Shown: positions 1-8,434, counted from the stretch's first letter. The stretch: 64,000 nt of DNA from Sporolactobacillus sp. THM7-7 (GCF_004153225.1 NZ_SEMB01000008.1:43364-107363), one strand, 5' to 3'. Notes: generated from the sequence alone by a model not told the origin. Numbers and translations are program-made.

Positions 1-611
1 TCCCATGTCCGAAACGATTGTGGAGACAGGGGCTTGAAAGAAACGTTCGTGATCACGAGCACCGGGACCCCGTTCTGAAGTTGATCCAGTACGACGTCGA
101 ACGGCTTGCCGCTTAAATCGACGATCTGACCGGGCATGTATTTTTCCGCAAGCGCGGCTAAAGGTTCGTGGTAGACACCGTATCCGGGCCGGTGCGATCG
201 TTCCATATCGCCGACAAACCCTTGATGTGGGTTCCCGTAAAGCCCATTCTTCCGATAAGGGACTTTTTCCACGTGATGGGCCAACTCCAACTTGTTTGCC
301 TGAATCCCCGCACTCTGCAGCAGCATCGCCAGCGAAGTCACCTCGCAGCCGCGCGGCAATTCCGGCTCCTGGCGAATATGCGGCGCGTTGATGCGCGCTT
401 TACCGTCCTCATCGGTACGGTCGGCGGCGATTTGTTCCGCGCCATTCGCTACTTCCTTTTTTGCGGTCAGAAAGAAGCGGTTTATTTGATCGCCAATGAA
501 AGCCGCCGACGCGTGGATTTTGCCAGGGTATTCAGAACTGATGATCCAGGCTGCCAGAATCAGATCAAAAATAAGAAACACAGGCAGCCAGTGTTTTTTT
601 AAAAAGTGCAT
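1..611 (-). CDS. C39-family peptidase, YvpB-like (partial, C-terminus outside window)
   Basis: An open minus-strand frame runs from an ATG at 611 to the window edge, giving 203 residues without a stop. Residues 10-25 are hydrophobic and look like a signal anchor. Residues 85-96 read LPRGCEVTSLAM, the catalytic-cysteine motif of C39-type (peptidase_C39_2) cysteine peptidases, with Cys89 as the likely nucleophile. An AAAGGA ribosome site lies about 10 bases upstream. The histidine part of the active site would lie beyond the window. The protein is probably exported or membrane-anchored and acts outside the cytoplasm; its substrate is unknown. It stands divergent to yvyF, where B. subtilis has the comF genes. 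Confidence 0.72.
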   Translation of the reverse strand, partial: MHFLKKHWLPVFLIFDLILAAWIISSEYPGKIHASAAFIGDQINRFFLTAKKEVANGAEQIAADRTDEDGKARINAPHIRQEPELPRGCEVTSLAMLLQSAGIQANKLELAHHVEKVPYRKNGLYGNPHQGFVGDMERSHRPGYGVYHEPLAALAEKYMPGQIVDLSGKPFDVVLDQLQNGVPVLVITNVSFKPLSPQSFRTW

Positions 612-1070
612 GGAAGTACGGTCCTTTGTTTGTAATGAAAAATGTCCCATCGCTCTTAGTATACCCGCAATCGCTCGTTTATCAAGACTATTGAAACATG
701 AGAAGAACGGGCTTGTAAAGAGGAGAAATGGCCCATCGATCCATCATAGGCGATTGCAAGGATAAAAAAGCCTTGTTTTCCTGAAATTCGTCAGTCTGGG
801 AGCGTTATTCGCAAGATCCGTTTCGATTTCGACTATCGATTTAAAGAGAACGAATGATGAAATCAAAACTAAATAATAGAAGGAAGGAACCCGATAAATA
901 CAGTAAGGGAAGAACGTCAATATAGAGCTTGTTTCTGCCTATATAGAATATAATAGTAAATATAATGATTAAGCCCTTAACCCGACCGGTGTGTCGGCGA
1001 AGGACCAGGTGCAGTGATTCAGACTACAGCGGGTACGACTCGTAAACAGGATGTGAAAGGGGGTATACCG
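612..1070. other. divergent intergenic region
   Basis: No gene is seen here. The stretch at 940-966 is very AT-rich and holds two TATAAT hexamers (949-954 and 961-966) without a convincing -35 box, so the yvyF promoter is probably here but cannot be fixed. A small hairpin (CCGAC/GTCGG, about 977-993) lies in the probable yvyF leader. Confidence 0.4.
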
Positions 1071-1460
1071 TTGGCCGAACTTGCCAATTGTAAGAGCTGC
1101 GGCAAGGTGTTTGTAAAAGTATCCTCGCCGTATTGTCCAGAATGCTTGAAGGAACAGGAGAAAAAATTCGATAAGGTTTATGACTATATTAAACAGCAGG
1201 AAAACCGGATGTCCACTGTCAGTCAGGTCCATGAAGCCACTCAGGTGGAGACGGCGCTGATCTATCACTGGATCCACGAAGGCAGACTGCTAACGACGAT
1301 GTTTCCCAACCTCGGCTATCCGTGCAAATCATGCGGAAAGATCATTCAGGAGGGTTCCATTTGCGATGATTGCCGCAAGAGACTCGAACGGGATATAGCC
1401 CGACTTGAGAAAGAGGAAGACTTAAATACAGGAGACCACCGGACCACGTATCATACTTGA
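1071..1460 (+). CDS. yvyF: flagellar operon zinc-ribbon protein YvyF
   Basis: This 129-residue protein matches the YvyF (TIGR03826) family, which sits before flgM in Bacillales. Two CxxC...CxxC pairs, one near the N-terminus (CKSC and CPEC) and one near residue 90 (CKSC and CDDC), suggest two zinc ribbons. The middle part (STVSQVHEATQVETALIYHW) resembles a small helix-turn-helix, so a regulatory role is possible but unproven. I chose the TTG start at 1071 because GAAAGGGGG lies 7 bases upstream and the protein then begins MAELANC, as in relatives. An upstream ATG at 1014 would add an unconserved tail and has no ribosome site. Confidence 0.8.
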   Translation: MAELANCKSCGKVFVKVSSPYCPECLKEQEKKFDKVYDYIKQQENRMSTVSQVHEATQVETALIYHWIHEGRLLTTMFPNLGYPCKSCGKIIQEGSICDDCRKRLERDIARLEKEEDLNTGDHRTTYHT

Positions 1461-1509
1461 TCGCATGAAGCCCGCGCCGTTGTTTGTTGTTTCGACGCCT
1501 TCAGATGAT

Positions 1510-1537
1510 TAAAAAATGAATAGGGATTTACCGATAT
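1510..1537 (+). promoter_or_regulatory. sigma-D promoter of flgM
   Basis: TAAA at 1510-1513, 16 bases, then ACCGATAT at 1530-1537. This fits the sigma-D (FliA-type) consensus TAAA-N14-16-GCCGATAT. It lies about 200 bases before flgM, where B. subtilis also has a sigma-D promoter, and would place the anti-sigma factor under its own target. Confidence 0.75.
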
Positions 1538-1739
1538 AAACTTTAGAATCAGTTCGATAAAGAGGACAAAAAGGGCGGAGAAGATCGAGAAAGCGCGGCT
1601 TTGAGGCCCGGGACGCATCCGGAACGCACAAATAGAGTACTTGAGACAGAAGCAAGCTGACGAAGCGATCGGGTAGCCATTTTTCCCGAACCTTGTTGAA
1701 CGTCCTCTTATAGAATCTTGCGGGAGAGTGTAAAGTAAG

Positions 1740-2003
1740 ATGAGTGATTTTAAAATCAATCCTTACCAGCCGATCCGTCCATATACCAATTATCCAATAC
1801 CTAAATCTTCCAAAACAGCATCGACAGCCGCGGGAAAAAGCGACAGAATCGAAATTTCGGAGAGGGCCAGGCAGATGCAGGGCACGGAAGAGACACGGCA
1901 AGACAAATTGGCAGAGATTAAAGCGAGAATCGATGCCGGAACGTACCATGTTCCTGCCGAAGAGGTGGCCAAAAAACTATACGCTTATTGGAACCGGCGA
2001 TGA
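1740..2003 (+). CDS. flgM: anti-sigma-D factor FlgM
   Basis: This 87-residue protein binds and inhibits the flagellar sigma factor until the hook-basal body is complete. The C-terminal half (RIEISERARQMQ followed by KLAEIKARIDAGTYHV) carries the conserved FlgM helices that wrap the sigma factor; the N-terminus is loose and rich in Pro and Tyr, as is normal for FlgM. A GGGAGAG ribosome site lies about 11 bases before the ATG. It follows yvyF and precedes flgN as in B. subtilis, and a sigma-D promoter lies upstream. Confidence 0.92.
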   Translation: MSDFKINPYQPIRPYTNYPIPKSSKTASTAAGKSDRIEISERARQMQGTEETRQDKLAEIKARIDAGTYHVPAEEVAKKLYAYWNRR

Positions 2004-2053
2004 TGGGCATTGTTCTGCGTGTGCCAGATATATGGGGAAGGTTGGAACGTAAA

Positions 2054-2091
2054 ATGTCCGGCTGTGATTCAGGATTTTCGGACATCTTTTT
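2054..2091 (+). terminator. terminator-like hairpin between flgM and flgN
   Basis: ATGTCCG (2054-2060) pairs perfectly with CGGACAT (2079-2085) across an 18-base loop and is followed by CTTTTT. It lies inside the operon, 15 bases before the flgN start, so it may act as a partial terminator or processing site. Confidence 0.5.
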
Positions 2092-2106
2092 GGCGGGGGT
2101 GAAAAA

Positions 2107-2604
2107 ATGCCGGTCGATACGATGAGAACGCTGATTAACCGTCTCATTGAGATACACGACGCGCTGAACGATATCGCAAAAGAAAAGACGGAAGCCATTA
2201 AAAACGGCGACGTTCATACTGTCAGTCGTTTGACTTCACGGGAAGTGCCGCTCATTAAAGAACTTGAGGAACTGAATAAAAAACGGGAATCGACGGCGGC
2301 AGAAGACGTTCGGGCACTCGGCGGACAAGAAAGAAAACCGACTTTTCGCGAATGGCAGCGCCTGGCGGTTCCGGAAGAAAGCCGTCCGGAGTGGGAAACC
2401 CTTTCTCTTAAACTGATAAACCGTATCCATGGACTCAGGCAAACGAATCGGCTGAATCAGGACATGCTCAGGCAATCGCTGCAATGGATCAGGCTGAGCA
2501 TGAATCTGCTTCAACCGCCGGTGGAACCGGCAAATTACGGACATCGGAAAACGGGAAAAGATCCGCTTCCGCCCTTCAGCGGACGCATTGATTCCCGGGC
2601 GTAA
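2107..2604 (+). CDS. flgN: flagellar export chaperone FlgN (YvyG)
   Basis: This 165-residue, mostly helical protein fits the FlgN family, chaperones for the hook-filament junction proteins FlgK and FlgL, which are encoded directly downstream. The N-terminal part (LINRLIEIHDALNDIAKEK) and the later QTNRLNQDMLRQSLQWIR segment are the recognisable parts of the family. The tail after about residue 140 is Pro-rich and not conserved. A GGCGGGGGTG ribosome site lies just before the ATG. The stop is 21 bases before flgK. Confidence 0.85.
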   Translation: MPVDTMRTLINRLIEIHDALNDIAKEKTEAIKNGDVHTVSRLTSREVPLIKELEELNKKRESTAAEDVRALGGQERKPTFREWQRLAVPEESRPEWETLSLKLINRIHGLRQTNRLNQDMLRQSLQWIRLSMNLLQPPVEPANYGHRKTGKDPLPPFSGRIDSRA

Positions 2605-2625
2605 CAAAGACGGAGGTTTCAGAGG

Positions 2626-4170
2626 ATGATACCAACTTTCTCAAGTTTAAATATGATGCAGCGTGCGCTGATGGCACAACAGGAGGCGATTCAGACAACG
2701 GGGCATAATGTCTCCAATGCCAATACAGAAGGTTACTCCAGGCAGCGGGTGAATATGGCGACGTGGCTCCCTTATCCGGCTATCGGTATAAACAGTCCGC
2801 ACGGAGCCGGCCAGATTGGAACAGGCGTTAACGTCGATTCCGTTGCCCGCATCCGCGACCAGTTCGTGGATCTTCAAGTCAGGGACAATACAAATCAGAA
2901 CGGTTACTGGTCGGCACTGAGCGACGCATACAGCCAGATGGAGGATATAATCAATGAACCGACCGATACAGGGCTGTCGTCGGTACTTGACGGTTTCTGG
3001 CAGTCGCTGCAGGATCTGGCGGGCAACTCCGGAACAGGCGGGACCGGTTCGGTCGTCCTTCAAAGAGGGAAAGAAGTGACCGATACCTTTAATTACATCG
3101 CCGTCTCTCTTGGCAAAGTGCAAAATAATCTGAGCCAGCAGATCTCGGAAAATACCAATCTGATTAATCATTATGCCGATCAAATAAATGAGCTGAACAG
3201 GGAGATCGGCGTGCAGGAAGCGAACGGGCTCGTCACGAACGATCTGTACGATGAACGCGATACTTTGGTCGATAAGCTGGCTCAGCTTATCAATGTCAAA
3301 GTGACGGCTGTTGAAAGCGGTGGCCTGCCGTCCGCATTCGCCGAAGGAAAATATACAATAGAGATCGTGAATCAAAACGGTACTTCCTATAATCCGCCAG
3401 CCGTACTGGTTAACGGTGAGAGGCTGGCTAGCTCTCATTTAAATGTGGATATTACCGGGGAGAATACGTCAGTACCGCACGTCAGTCTGACGATGAACCA
3501 TCCGAACGGCACTTCCACTGTTCTGATTGATTCCGGGCAGGGGGGAGCCGCTTCAAATCGACAAGGTCCATACGGAAAACTTCAGGGCCTGATCGATGCT
3601 TACACGGTAGACTATCCGAGCGTCATGCAGAGTCTCGATAATATGGCAAGCACGCTGGCGCAGGAATTTAACGCTGCCTATGAGAACAGTGCCGGCTATA
3701 ATGCGGCTGCGGGGCCTTTCTTTATTGGCGAAGATGGCAGTCCCGATGCCGTAACGGCAGCAAACATCCATGTGAACGAAAATTTAAACGGCAGCGATAT
3801 TACGGCAAATGGAACAGCCAATGGAAATGATTTGCCGAGCGGAGACAATTCGGCCGCGATGGCGATGGCCGATGTCATTGTCTCAAATACTTATAATATC
3901 GACCAAGATGGACAGAACGTGACACTGAAAGGTTATCTTCAGAGTCTGATTGGGCAGATCGGTGTCAACGCTCAGTCCGCCGATCACTTGACCAGCAACT
4001 CTGCGACGATGCTGCAAGCGGCCGAGAACCGGCGTTCGTCGATCAGCGGGGTGTCAATTGACGAGGAACTGACCAATCTGATTCAGTATCAACATTCCTA
4101 CAGCGCCGCGGCTCGGGTGGTCACGACGCTCGATACGCTTCTGGATACGCTGATTAACAGGATGGGGTGA
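2626..4170 (+). CDS. flgK: flagellar hook-associated protein 1, FlgK
   Basis: This 514-residue secreted protein forms the first hook-filament junction ring. The N-terminus (TFSSLNMMQRALMAQQEAIQ, then TGHNVSNANTEGYSRQRV) is the rod/hook signature of FlgK, and the C-terminus (VSIDEELTNLIQYQHSYSAA ending in LDTLLDTLINRMG) is the matching D0 helix. The middle is a variable domain rich in Gly and Asn. FlgN is the expected chaperone. The stop is 6 bases from the flgL start, so the two are cotranscribed. Length is normal for Bacillales. Confidence 0.95.
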   Translation: MIPTFSSLNMMQRALMAQQEAIQTTGHNVSNANTEGYSRQRVNMATWLPYPAIGINSPHGAGQIGTGVNVDSVARIRDQFVDLQVRDNTNQNGYWSALSDAYSQMEDIINEPTDTGLSSVLDGFWQSLQDLAGNSGTGGTGSVVLQRGKEVTDTFNYIAVSLGKVQNNLSQQISENTNLINHYADQINELNREIGVQEANGLVTNDLYDERDTLVDKLAQLINVKVTAVESGGLPSAFAEGKYTIEIVNQNGTSYNPPAVLVNGERLASSHLNVDITGENTSVPHVSLTMNHPNGTSTVLIDSGQGGAASNRQGPYGKLQGLIDAYTVDYPSVMQSLDNMASTLAQEFNAAYENSAGYNAAAGPFFIGEDGSPDAVTAANIHVNENLNGSDITANGTANGNDLPSGDNSAAMAMADVIVSNTYNIDQDGQNVTLKGYLQSLIGQIGVNAQSADHLTSNSATMLQAAENRRSSISGVSIDEELTNLIQYQHSYSAAARVVTTLDTLLDTLINRMG

Positions 4171-4176
4171 TAAAAT

Positions 4177-5073
4177 ATGCGCATCACGCAAAATATGATG
4201 GGAAATAATATATTACGTCAGATTTCAAACGGTTACGGGAAAATCGCCGACTATCAGGACCAGCTTGCTTCGGGTAAAAAGATCACGAGACCATCGCAGG
4301 ATCCGGTCGTTGCCGCGATGGGCATCTCGTACCGAACCGACGTCAGCCACGTCGAACAGTATCTCGATAACGTGACGACGGCCTACAAATGGCTTGACAG
4401 CTCGGATGATGCGCTGACCCAACTAAACGATGTGCTGAGCCGGATTCGGGATCTGACGGTTCAGGCCAGCAACGGGACGTACGATGCAGCGCAGCGCGAA
4501 GCGATGAGTACGGAGATCGGTCAGCTGACTGAACAGATCATCACAATCGGGAACACCCAAGTCGGCGGCCAATATATTTTCAGCGGCGCAGACAACCGAA
4601 ATCCGCTGCTGACTAAAGATGGCAACGGAACTATTACAATCAATCAACAAGCACTCGATCACCCAAACATGAACATTGCCGTCAATGACGGGATCACCAC
4701 ACCGATAAGCGTCGATCCAAACCAGGTTTTTACCGAAACGCTTTTTGGAGATTTAAATGATCTTCAGCAATCATTAAAGGATTCGGCATCGACCAATGAG
4801 GGTATCGGCAGCTATTTGAGCAGGATCGACACGCATCTAAATCGCGTGACCAATACGCAGGCGGATCTCGGCGCGCTGACGAACCGTATTGACATGGTGA
4901 AAAATCGTTTGGGCGCGCAAAAGACGATTGCGACAAAGGTGATGTCAAACAATGAAGACGCAGATTATGCCGAGACGATCATCAATCTGAATCAGCAACA
5001 AAACGTTTATAATGCTTCATTGTCGGTTGGTGCGCGGATCATCCAGACCTCGCTCGTCGATTTCTTGAAGTAA
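4177..5073 (+). CDS. flgL: flagellar hook-associated protein 3, FlgL
   Basis: This 298-residue secreted protein forms the second junction ring between hook and filament. It begins MRITQNMMGNNILRQIS and contains SGKKITRPSQDPVVA, both typical of FlgL and flagellin-like proteins; the C-terminus (NLNQQQNVYNASLSVGARI) is the second D0/D1 helix. It follows flgK with only 6 bases between them and shares the operon and the FlgN chaperone. Confidence 0.95.
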   Translation: MRITQNMMGNNILRQISNGYGKIADYQDQLASGKKITRPSQDPVVAAMGISYRTDVSHVEQYLDNVTTAYKWLDSSDDALTQLNDVLSRIRDLTVQASNGTYDAAQREAMSTEIGQLTEQIITIGNTQVGGQYIFSGADNRNPLLTKDGNGTITINQQALDHPNMNIAVNDGITTPISVDPNQVFTETLFGDLNDLQQSLKDSASTNEGIGSYLSRIDTHLNRVTNTQADLGALTNRIDMVKNRLGAQKTIATKVMSNNEDADYAETIINLNQQQNVYNASLSVGARIIQTSLVDFLK

Positions 5074-5129
5074 AAGTCTGCTGAGACCCTGCAGTTCTTA
5101 ATATAGTTTTGTCTCGAGGATGATTCAGT

Positions 5130-5723
5130 ATGGCGAACATTTATCCGCACCTTGAGATGTATCAAGCCTTCGGACGGATATCGATAAACACCCAGAATGC
5201 ACGGCTCGAGATCCGGCAGCCGAAGACCGATCAATACATACAACAGCCGAAAGCAGATATGCGGATCGATCGGGAACCATCCCGCGTGACGATTGATCAG
5301 ACGGAAGCCTGGCACAATCTGGATTTGAAATCGGCTATGACGCGAATTGAAGAAGTCGCAGCGGCCGGGCGGCAGGCGGTGCTTGACGGCATTGCCCGCC
5401 GCGCGCGGGAAGCCCGCGAACTACTGCACATTGAAAGAAACAAAGGGAAGAACCTGATCGCTTTGCAGGCCGCCGAGAATGCTCCGATGGCGGTGATCGG
5501 TACGCGTTACGACACCGGTCATGTTCCGCCGTTTCAGTCGGTTCGCGTCCATGGATCGCCGGGCACCCTGCATGTCCGCTGGCAGACGCACCCACCTGTA
5601 ATTCAGTCGGAACCGAACCCGCCTGAATATACTTATCATCCCGGCGGTGTCGAGATTTCGGTGCAGCAATACTCGTCTCTTGATATTCGAGCGGTCGGCC
5701 TCTTTGTCGACGAGAAAGGGTAA
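5130..5723 (+). CDS. yviE: YviE family protein (DUF6470)
   Basis: This 197-residue protein occupies the yviE position between flgL and fliW. It opens with YPHLEMYQAFGRISINT and a run of IxIDQ-type beta segments typical of YviE, and has an Arg/Ala-rich helical middle (about residues 70-110) and a Pro-rich end. There is no signal peptide. The function of the family is unknown; conserved placement in the flagellar operon suggests a link to flagellin assembly or to FliW. GAGGATGA precedes the ATG. Confidence 0.8.
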   Translation: MANIYPHLEMYQAFGRISINTQNARLEIRQPKTDQYIQQPKADMRIDREPSRVTIDQTEAWHNLDLKSAMTRIEEVAAAGRQAVLDGIARRAREARELLHIERNKGKNLIALQAAENAPMAVIGTRYDTGHVPPFQSVRVHGSPGTLHVRWQTHPPVIQSEPNPPEYTYHPGGVEISVQQYSSLDIRAVGLFVDEKG

Positions 5724-5731
5724 ATTATAAA

Positions 5732-6166
5732 ATGAAAATGGTAACGAAGTATTTTGGCGAGCAGGAAGTTAAAGAAGATGAGGCACTTGCTTTCCCATAC
5801 GGACTCCCGGGATTTCAGAAGGAAAAACGCTTTATCCTTCAGCCATTAGGTGAAACTTTTTCCGTTCTCCAGTCTCTGGATCATGCGCAAGTCGCCTTTA
5901 TTGTGACGTCGCCCTTCCTTTTTTTCGAATCATACAGCGTTGATCTTCCAGAGCACTTTGTAAAACAGCTCGATATCCATTCGGAGTCGGATGTTTCGGT
6001 GTTTGCTATTGTCAGTGTCCGCAAGCCGTTTATTGAGTCAACGATCAACCTGAAGGCGCCGATTATTATCAATACACGGAAACGAGTAGGCAAACAGTAC
6101 ATTCCCGACCGGTCGCCGTACGGCCTTCGTCACCGGTTTATCCCTAAAGAAAAGGATGTAGGATAA
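5732..6166 (+). CDS. fliW: flagellar assembly factor FliW
   Basis: This 144-residue cytoplasmic protein binds either flagellin or CsrA. When flagellin is exported, free FliW takes CsrA off the hag mRNA and flagellin translation rises. The motif [16 protein letters not shown] near residue 21 and [16 protein letters not shown] near residue 110 are the FliW signatures. The stop is one base before csrA, so the two partners are made from one message. The hag leader in this window carries CsrA sites, which completes the known circuit. Confidence 0.95.
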   Translation: MKMVTKYFGEQEVKEDEALAFPYGLPGFQKEKRFILQPLGETFSVLQSLDHAQVAFIVTSPFLFFESYSVDLPEHFVKQLDIHSESDVSVFAIVSVRKPFIESTINLKAPIIINTRKRVGKQYIPDRSPYGLRHRFIPKEKDVG

Positions 6167-6167
6167 A

Positions 6168-6410
6168 ATGCTCGTTCTGACGCGCAAACCGGGACAGTCG
6201 ATCCGAATCGGCGACCGTATTGAAGTTAAAATTATAGAGGCGGACGGCGATCAAATTAAACTCGGCATCAGCGCTCCGCGTGAGATCGACATCCACAGGC
6301 AGGAAGTGTACGATGCCATTCAAAAGGAGAACAATCGAGCAGCCGCTGCAAAATTACCGGACGAGCTGATGCAGGCGATACAAACGATTGGGAAGAAGAA
6401 AAAGGAATGA
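6168..6410 (+). CDS. csrA: translational regulator CsrA
   Basis: This 80-residue RNA-binding protein begins [16 protein letters not shown] and carries [19 protein letters not shown], the conserved CsrA fold with the Arg of the RNA-binding face (IHRQE). It represses translation by covering GGA motifs near the ribosome site, here most probably in the hag leader. The C-terminus is Lys-rich and slightly longer than in enteric CsrA, as usual in Bacillales. It is the last gene of the flgM operon; a terminator follows at once. Confidence 0.96.
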   Translation: MLVLTRKPGQSIRIGDRIEVKIIEADGDQIKLGISAPREIDIHRQEVYDAIQKENNRAAAAKLPDELMQAIQTIGKKKKE

Positions 6411-6419
6411 AAAACAGCT

Positions 6420-6445
6420 GACGCATAGGAAAAGCGTCGTTTTTT
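6420..6445 (+). terminator. terminator after csrA
   Basis: GACGC (6420-6424) pairs with GCGTC (6434-6438) and is followed by G and six T. It ends the flgM-csrA operon. Confidence 0.75.
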
Positions 6446-6692
6446 ATATGAAAGGAAAAATCTGTGAAGAGTCCGATCTTTTGATCCTTAAGACGGGAAC
6501 CGAGAAAAAATGTTTAGCCTATGTCGGAGCGAGTAAGAAATGATAAAGACATGGCTTTAACTCGGTCATCTGCTGAACTTAAAGTCGTGTTTATTGTCAG
6601 GTTATCTGTTCTTTTATAGGTCTTATTACCCAAAATAAAGTCGACATAAAATACATTGGCTCAAAAGAATCGGTAAAAATGTCATATTATTG

Positions 6693-6721
6693 TTGGATTT
6701 ATCAGAGGTTTATGCTATTAT
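6693..6721 (+). promoter_or_regulatory. sigma-A promoter of the riboswitch-EAL-PilZ unit
   Basis: TTGGAT (6693-6698), 17 bases, TATTAT (6716-6721). Transcription would start near 6728, a few bases before the c-di-GMP aptamer. Confidence 0.65.
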
Positions 6722-6730
6722 CAAGATCGA

Positions 6731-6822
6731 AAATTGATAGGGCAAACTCATTGAAAGATGGGGACGCAAAGCCACGGGCCTAAAGCAAAGAAAAGGTGAT
6801 GGCAGCCGGGTTGCCGAAAAAA
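6731..6822 (+). ncRNA. c-di-GMP-I (GEMM) riboswitch aptamer
   Basis: The hallmark segments are all present: AGGGCAAA near 6739, a GAAA loop near 6753, GACGCAAAGCCACGGGCCTAA at about 6763-6783, and the closing GCAGCCGGGTTGCCG at about 6802-6816. This is the consensus of the GEMM class I cyclic-di-GMP riboswitch, including its tetraloop and receptor region. A terminator stem follows after about 16 bases, so the switch probably works by transcription attenuation. It lies before an EAL and a PilZ gene, both c-di-GMP proteins, so the messenger controls its own turnover and response genes. Confidence 0.92.
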
Positions 6823-6832
6823 CTGAGATCAG

Positions 6833-6871
6833 GATGACCTCTCCGTTTATTCGGTGCGGTCATCTTTTTTT
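6833..6871 (+). terminator. riboswitch expression-platform terminator
   Basis: GATGACC (6833-6839) pairs with GGTCATC (6858-6864), with further pairs inside (CCG with CGG), followed by seven T. Its place right after the aptamer suggests ligand-controlled termination. Whether c-di-GMP turns the genes on or off cannot be read safely, because an antiterminator pairing was not worked out. Confidence 0.85.
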
Positions 6872-7055
6872 AGTACTGAAGGTACATCGGTGAATGAGGT
6901 GCTTTTGGCTTGGCCATAGCCTGACTCCCGCTTTTTAACTCATCGGGTAAGGGATTTCATCTTGTTATACCAAGGTCTAGTGCATCTCCATGACGTTGAC
7001 GTAAAGATCAATATTTCATTGATGTTTCCTGCTATATTGTGAGGAGGATAAGATA

Positions 7056-7769
7056 TTGTGGATGGACACATTATTAAATGAGGAAGGTTTCTTCCATTAT
7101 TTTCAACCGATCAAACATTTGGGATCTCAGGAGACCGTTGGTTACGAGGCACTTTTTCGTTCTCGCTTGTTCGCCAATCCGGAGGACGCCTTTATTTATG
7201 CCAAGAAAAACAAACAGCTTTACGAACTCGATTCGCGGTCGATTCGCAAAGCTGCCAGCACCTACCGGAAGGCAGGCATTTTATCAGAAGAAAGAAAATT
7301 ATTTTTGAACGTCTACCCATCCACTGTTCTAAATGCACATTTTCCTTCTCTGATATCTAACATTATGGATCGTATTTTAAGTGCAAGTCAATCCTTAGTT
7401 TTGGAAATTGTAGAAAACGAAGCTATTGAAGATTTTAAAAAATTCAAGAAAGTGATTCGCGAACTTCGGCAGAACGGTGTCCGGATTGCCATCGATGACT
7501 TCAGTAAGGGGATTGACGATATTAATCGAACCATCGAGATTGATACGGATTATATCAAACTGGATCGTTATTTTTCCAGGGAGTTAAGCCAATCCAGGAA
7601 AAAACAGGCCTATATTCGTCTCCTCGTTCAATTTTGTTCTGAATTTCAGATCACACTGATCATGGAAGGATTGGAGACTCCCGAAGAGATCGAAATGGCC
7701 AGGGAAATGGGGATTCACTATGCACAAGGGTTCGGATTGGGAAGGCCTGGGCCCTTATGGCAAAGCTAG
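7056..7769 (+). CDS. EAL-domain protein, probable c-di-GMP phosphodiesterase
   Basis: This 237-residue protein is a stand-alone EAL domain. The signature EALFR is at residues 31-35; also visible are the Asn of LFLNVYP, the Glu of LEIVENE, the metal-binding DD of IAIDDF, the Lys of YIKLDR, the Glu of MEGLET and the Gln of AQGFGLGRP. These are the residues that bind substrate and metal in active enzymes that cut c-di-GMP to pGpG. Loop 6 is odd: DFSKGIDD replaces the usual DFGTGYSS, so activity is likely but not certain. The TTG start at 7056 is chosen for a GAGGAGGA site 7 bases upstream. It sits behind a c-di-GMP riboswitch and is followed by a PilZ gene. Confidence 0.88.
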   Translation: MWMDTLLNEEGFFHYFQPIKHLGSQETVGYEALFRSRLFANPEDAFIYAKKNKQLYELDSRSIRKAASTYRKAGILSEERKLFLNVYPSTVLNAHFPSLISNIMDRILSASQSLVLEIVENEAIEDFKKFKKVIRELRQNGVRIAIDDFSKGIDDINRTIEIDTDYIKLDRYFSRELSQSRKKQAYIRLLVQFCSEFQITLIMEGLETPEEIEMAREMGIHYAQGFGLGRPGPLWQS

Positions 7770-7785
7770 GGTGAGGTGAGCATGA

Positions 7786-8331
7786 ATGATGTATGACCTC
7801 GCTTTAACGGGCATCATTGTTTTTGAAGCATTGATCATTATTGTCGGGTATTATTTTTATCACAACAAGACAATCAGCCGCCAGAAAGCAGCCATTGGAA
7901 AACAGGAGCGGCGGTTCAGGGCGAATCGTGTAAGCCAAAATGCATATGAGGAAAAAAGAGAGCATCACAGGATTCAAATGAATCGCGAAGCATGTACCAT
8001 TCGGATTATTGATTTTGGCGAACAATGCTTGAAAAGGCTGAACAACAGAACATTCAACGGAGCAATCATTGACATCAGTCTGGGCGGGCTGAAATTCTCC
8101 AGCGATATTGATTTTCCGATAAAGGACGATGTTCTGATCGAACTGTCTTTTCAAGTGGCGGAACGGAAATTGCGTTTAAAAGGGACGATCGTCCGGAAAG
8201 AGATGAAACGCCGGTTAGCCACAATATTCTATGGCGTGCAATTTCGCCATCTCACGTCGAAGGAAGAAAAAGATTTGCAGCACGCCATTAACCAGATGGA
8301 TCTATCCAAAAGTCGCTTGGTGAAAAGGTGA
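7786..8331 (+). CDS. membrane-anchored PilZ-domain protein
   Basis: This 181-residue protein has one membrane helix at about residues 4-25, a basic linker, and a PilZ domain. The c-di-GMP-binding motifs are present: RxxxR as KREHHRIQMN near residue 59 and (D/N)xSxxG as IDISLGGLKF near residue 104. It is therefore a likely c-di-GMP receptor at the membrane, perhaps acting on motility like YcgR/DgrA, though it lacks a YcgR N-terminal domain. It lies 16 bases after the EAL gene in the same riboswitch-controlled unit and just before hag. Confidence 0.85.
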   Translation: MMYDLALTGIIVFEALIIIVGYYFYHNKTISRQKAAIGKQERRFRANRVSQNAYEEKREHHRIQMNREACTIRIIDFGEQCLKRLNNRTFNGAIIDISLGGLKFSSDIDFPIKDDVLIELSFQVAERKLRLKGTIVRKEMKRRLATIFYGVQFRHLTSKEEKDLQHAINQMDLSKSRLVKR

Positions 8332-8407
8332 TATGAAAAGTAGATTGGGAGGGGTGTTCAAACAATTAATTCTCCGGATAAATTTTTTCTTTTAAACGAA
8401 AAACTTC

Positions 8408-8434
8408 TAAACATCTTTCTTCCTATGCCGATAT
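8408..8434 (+). promoter_or_regulatory. sigma-D promoter of hag
   Basis: TAAA (8408-8411), exactly 15 bases, GCCGATAT (8427-8434). This is a perfect sigma-D consensus, placed to give a leader of about 90 bases before hag. Confidence 0.93.
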
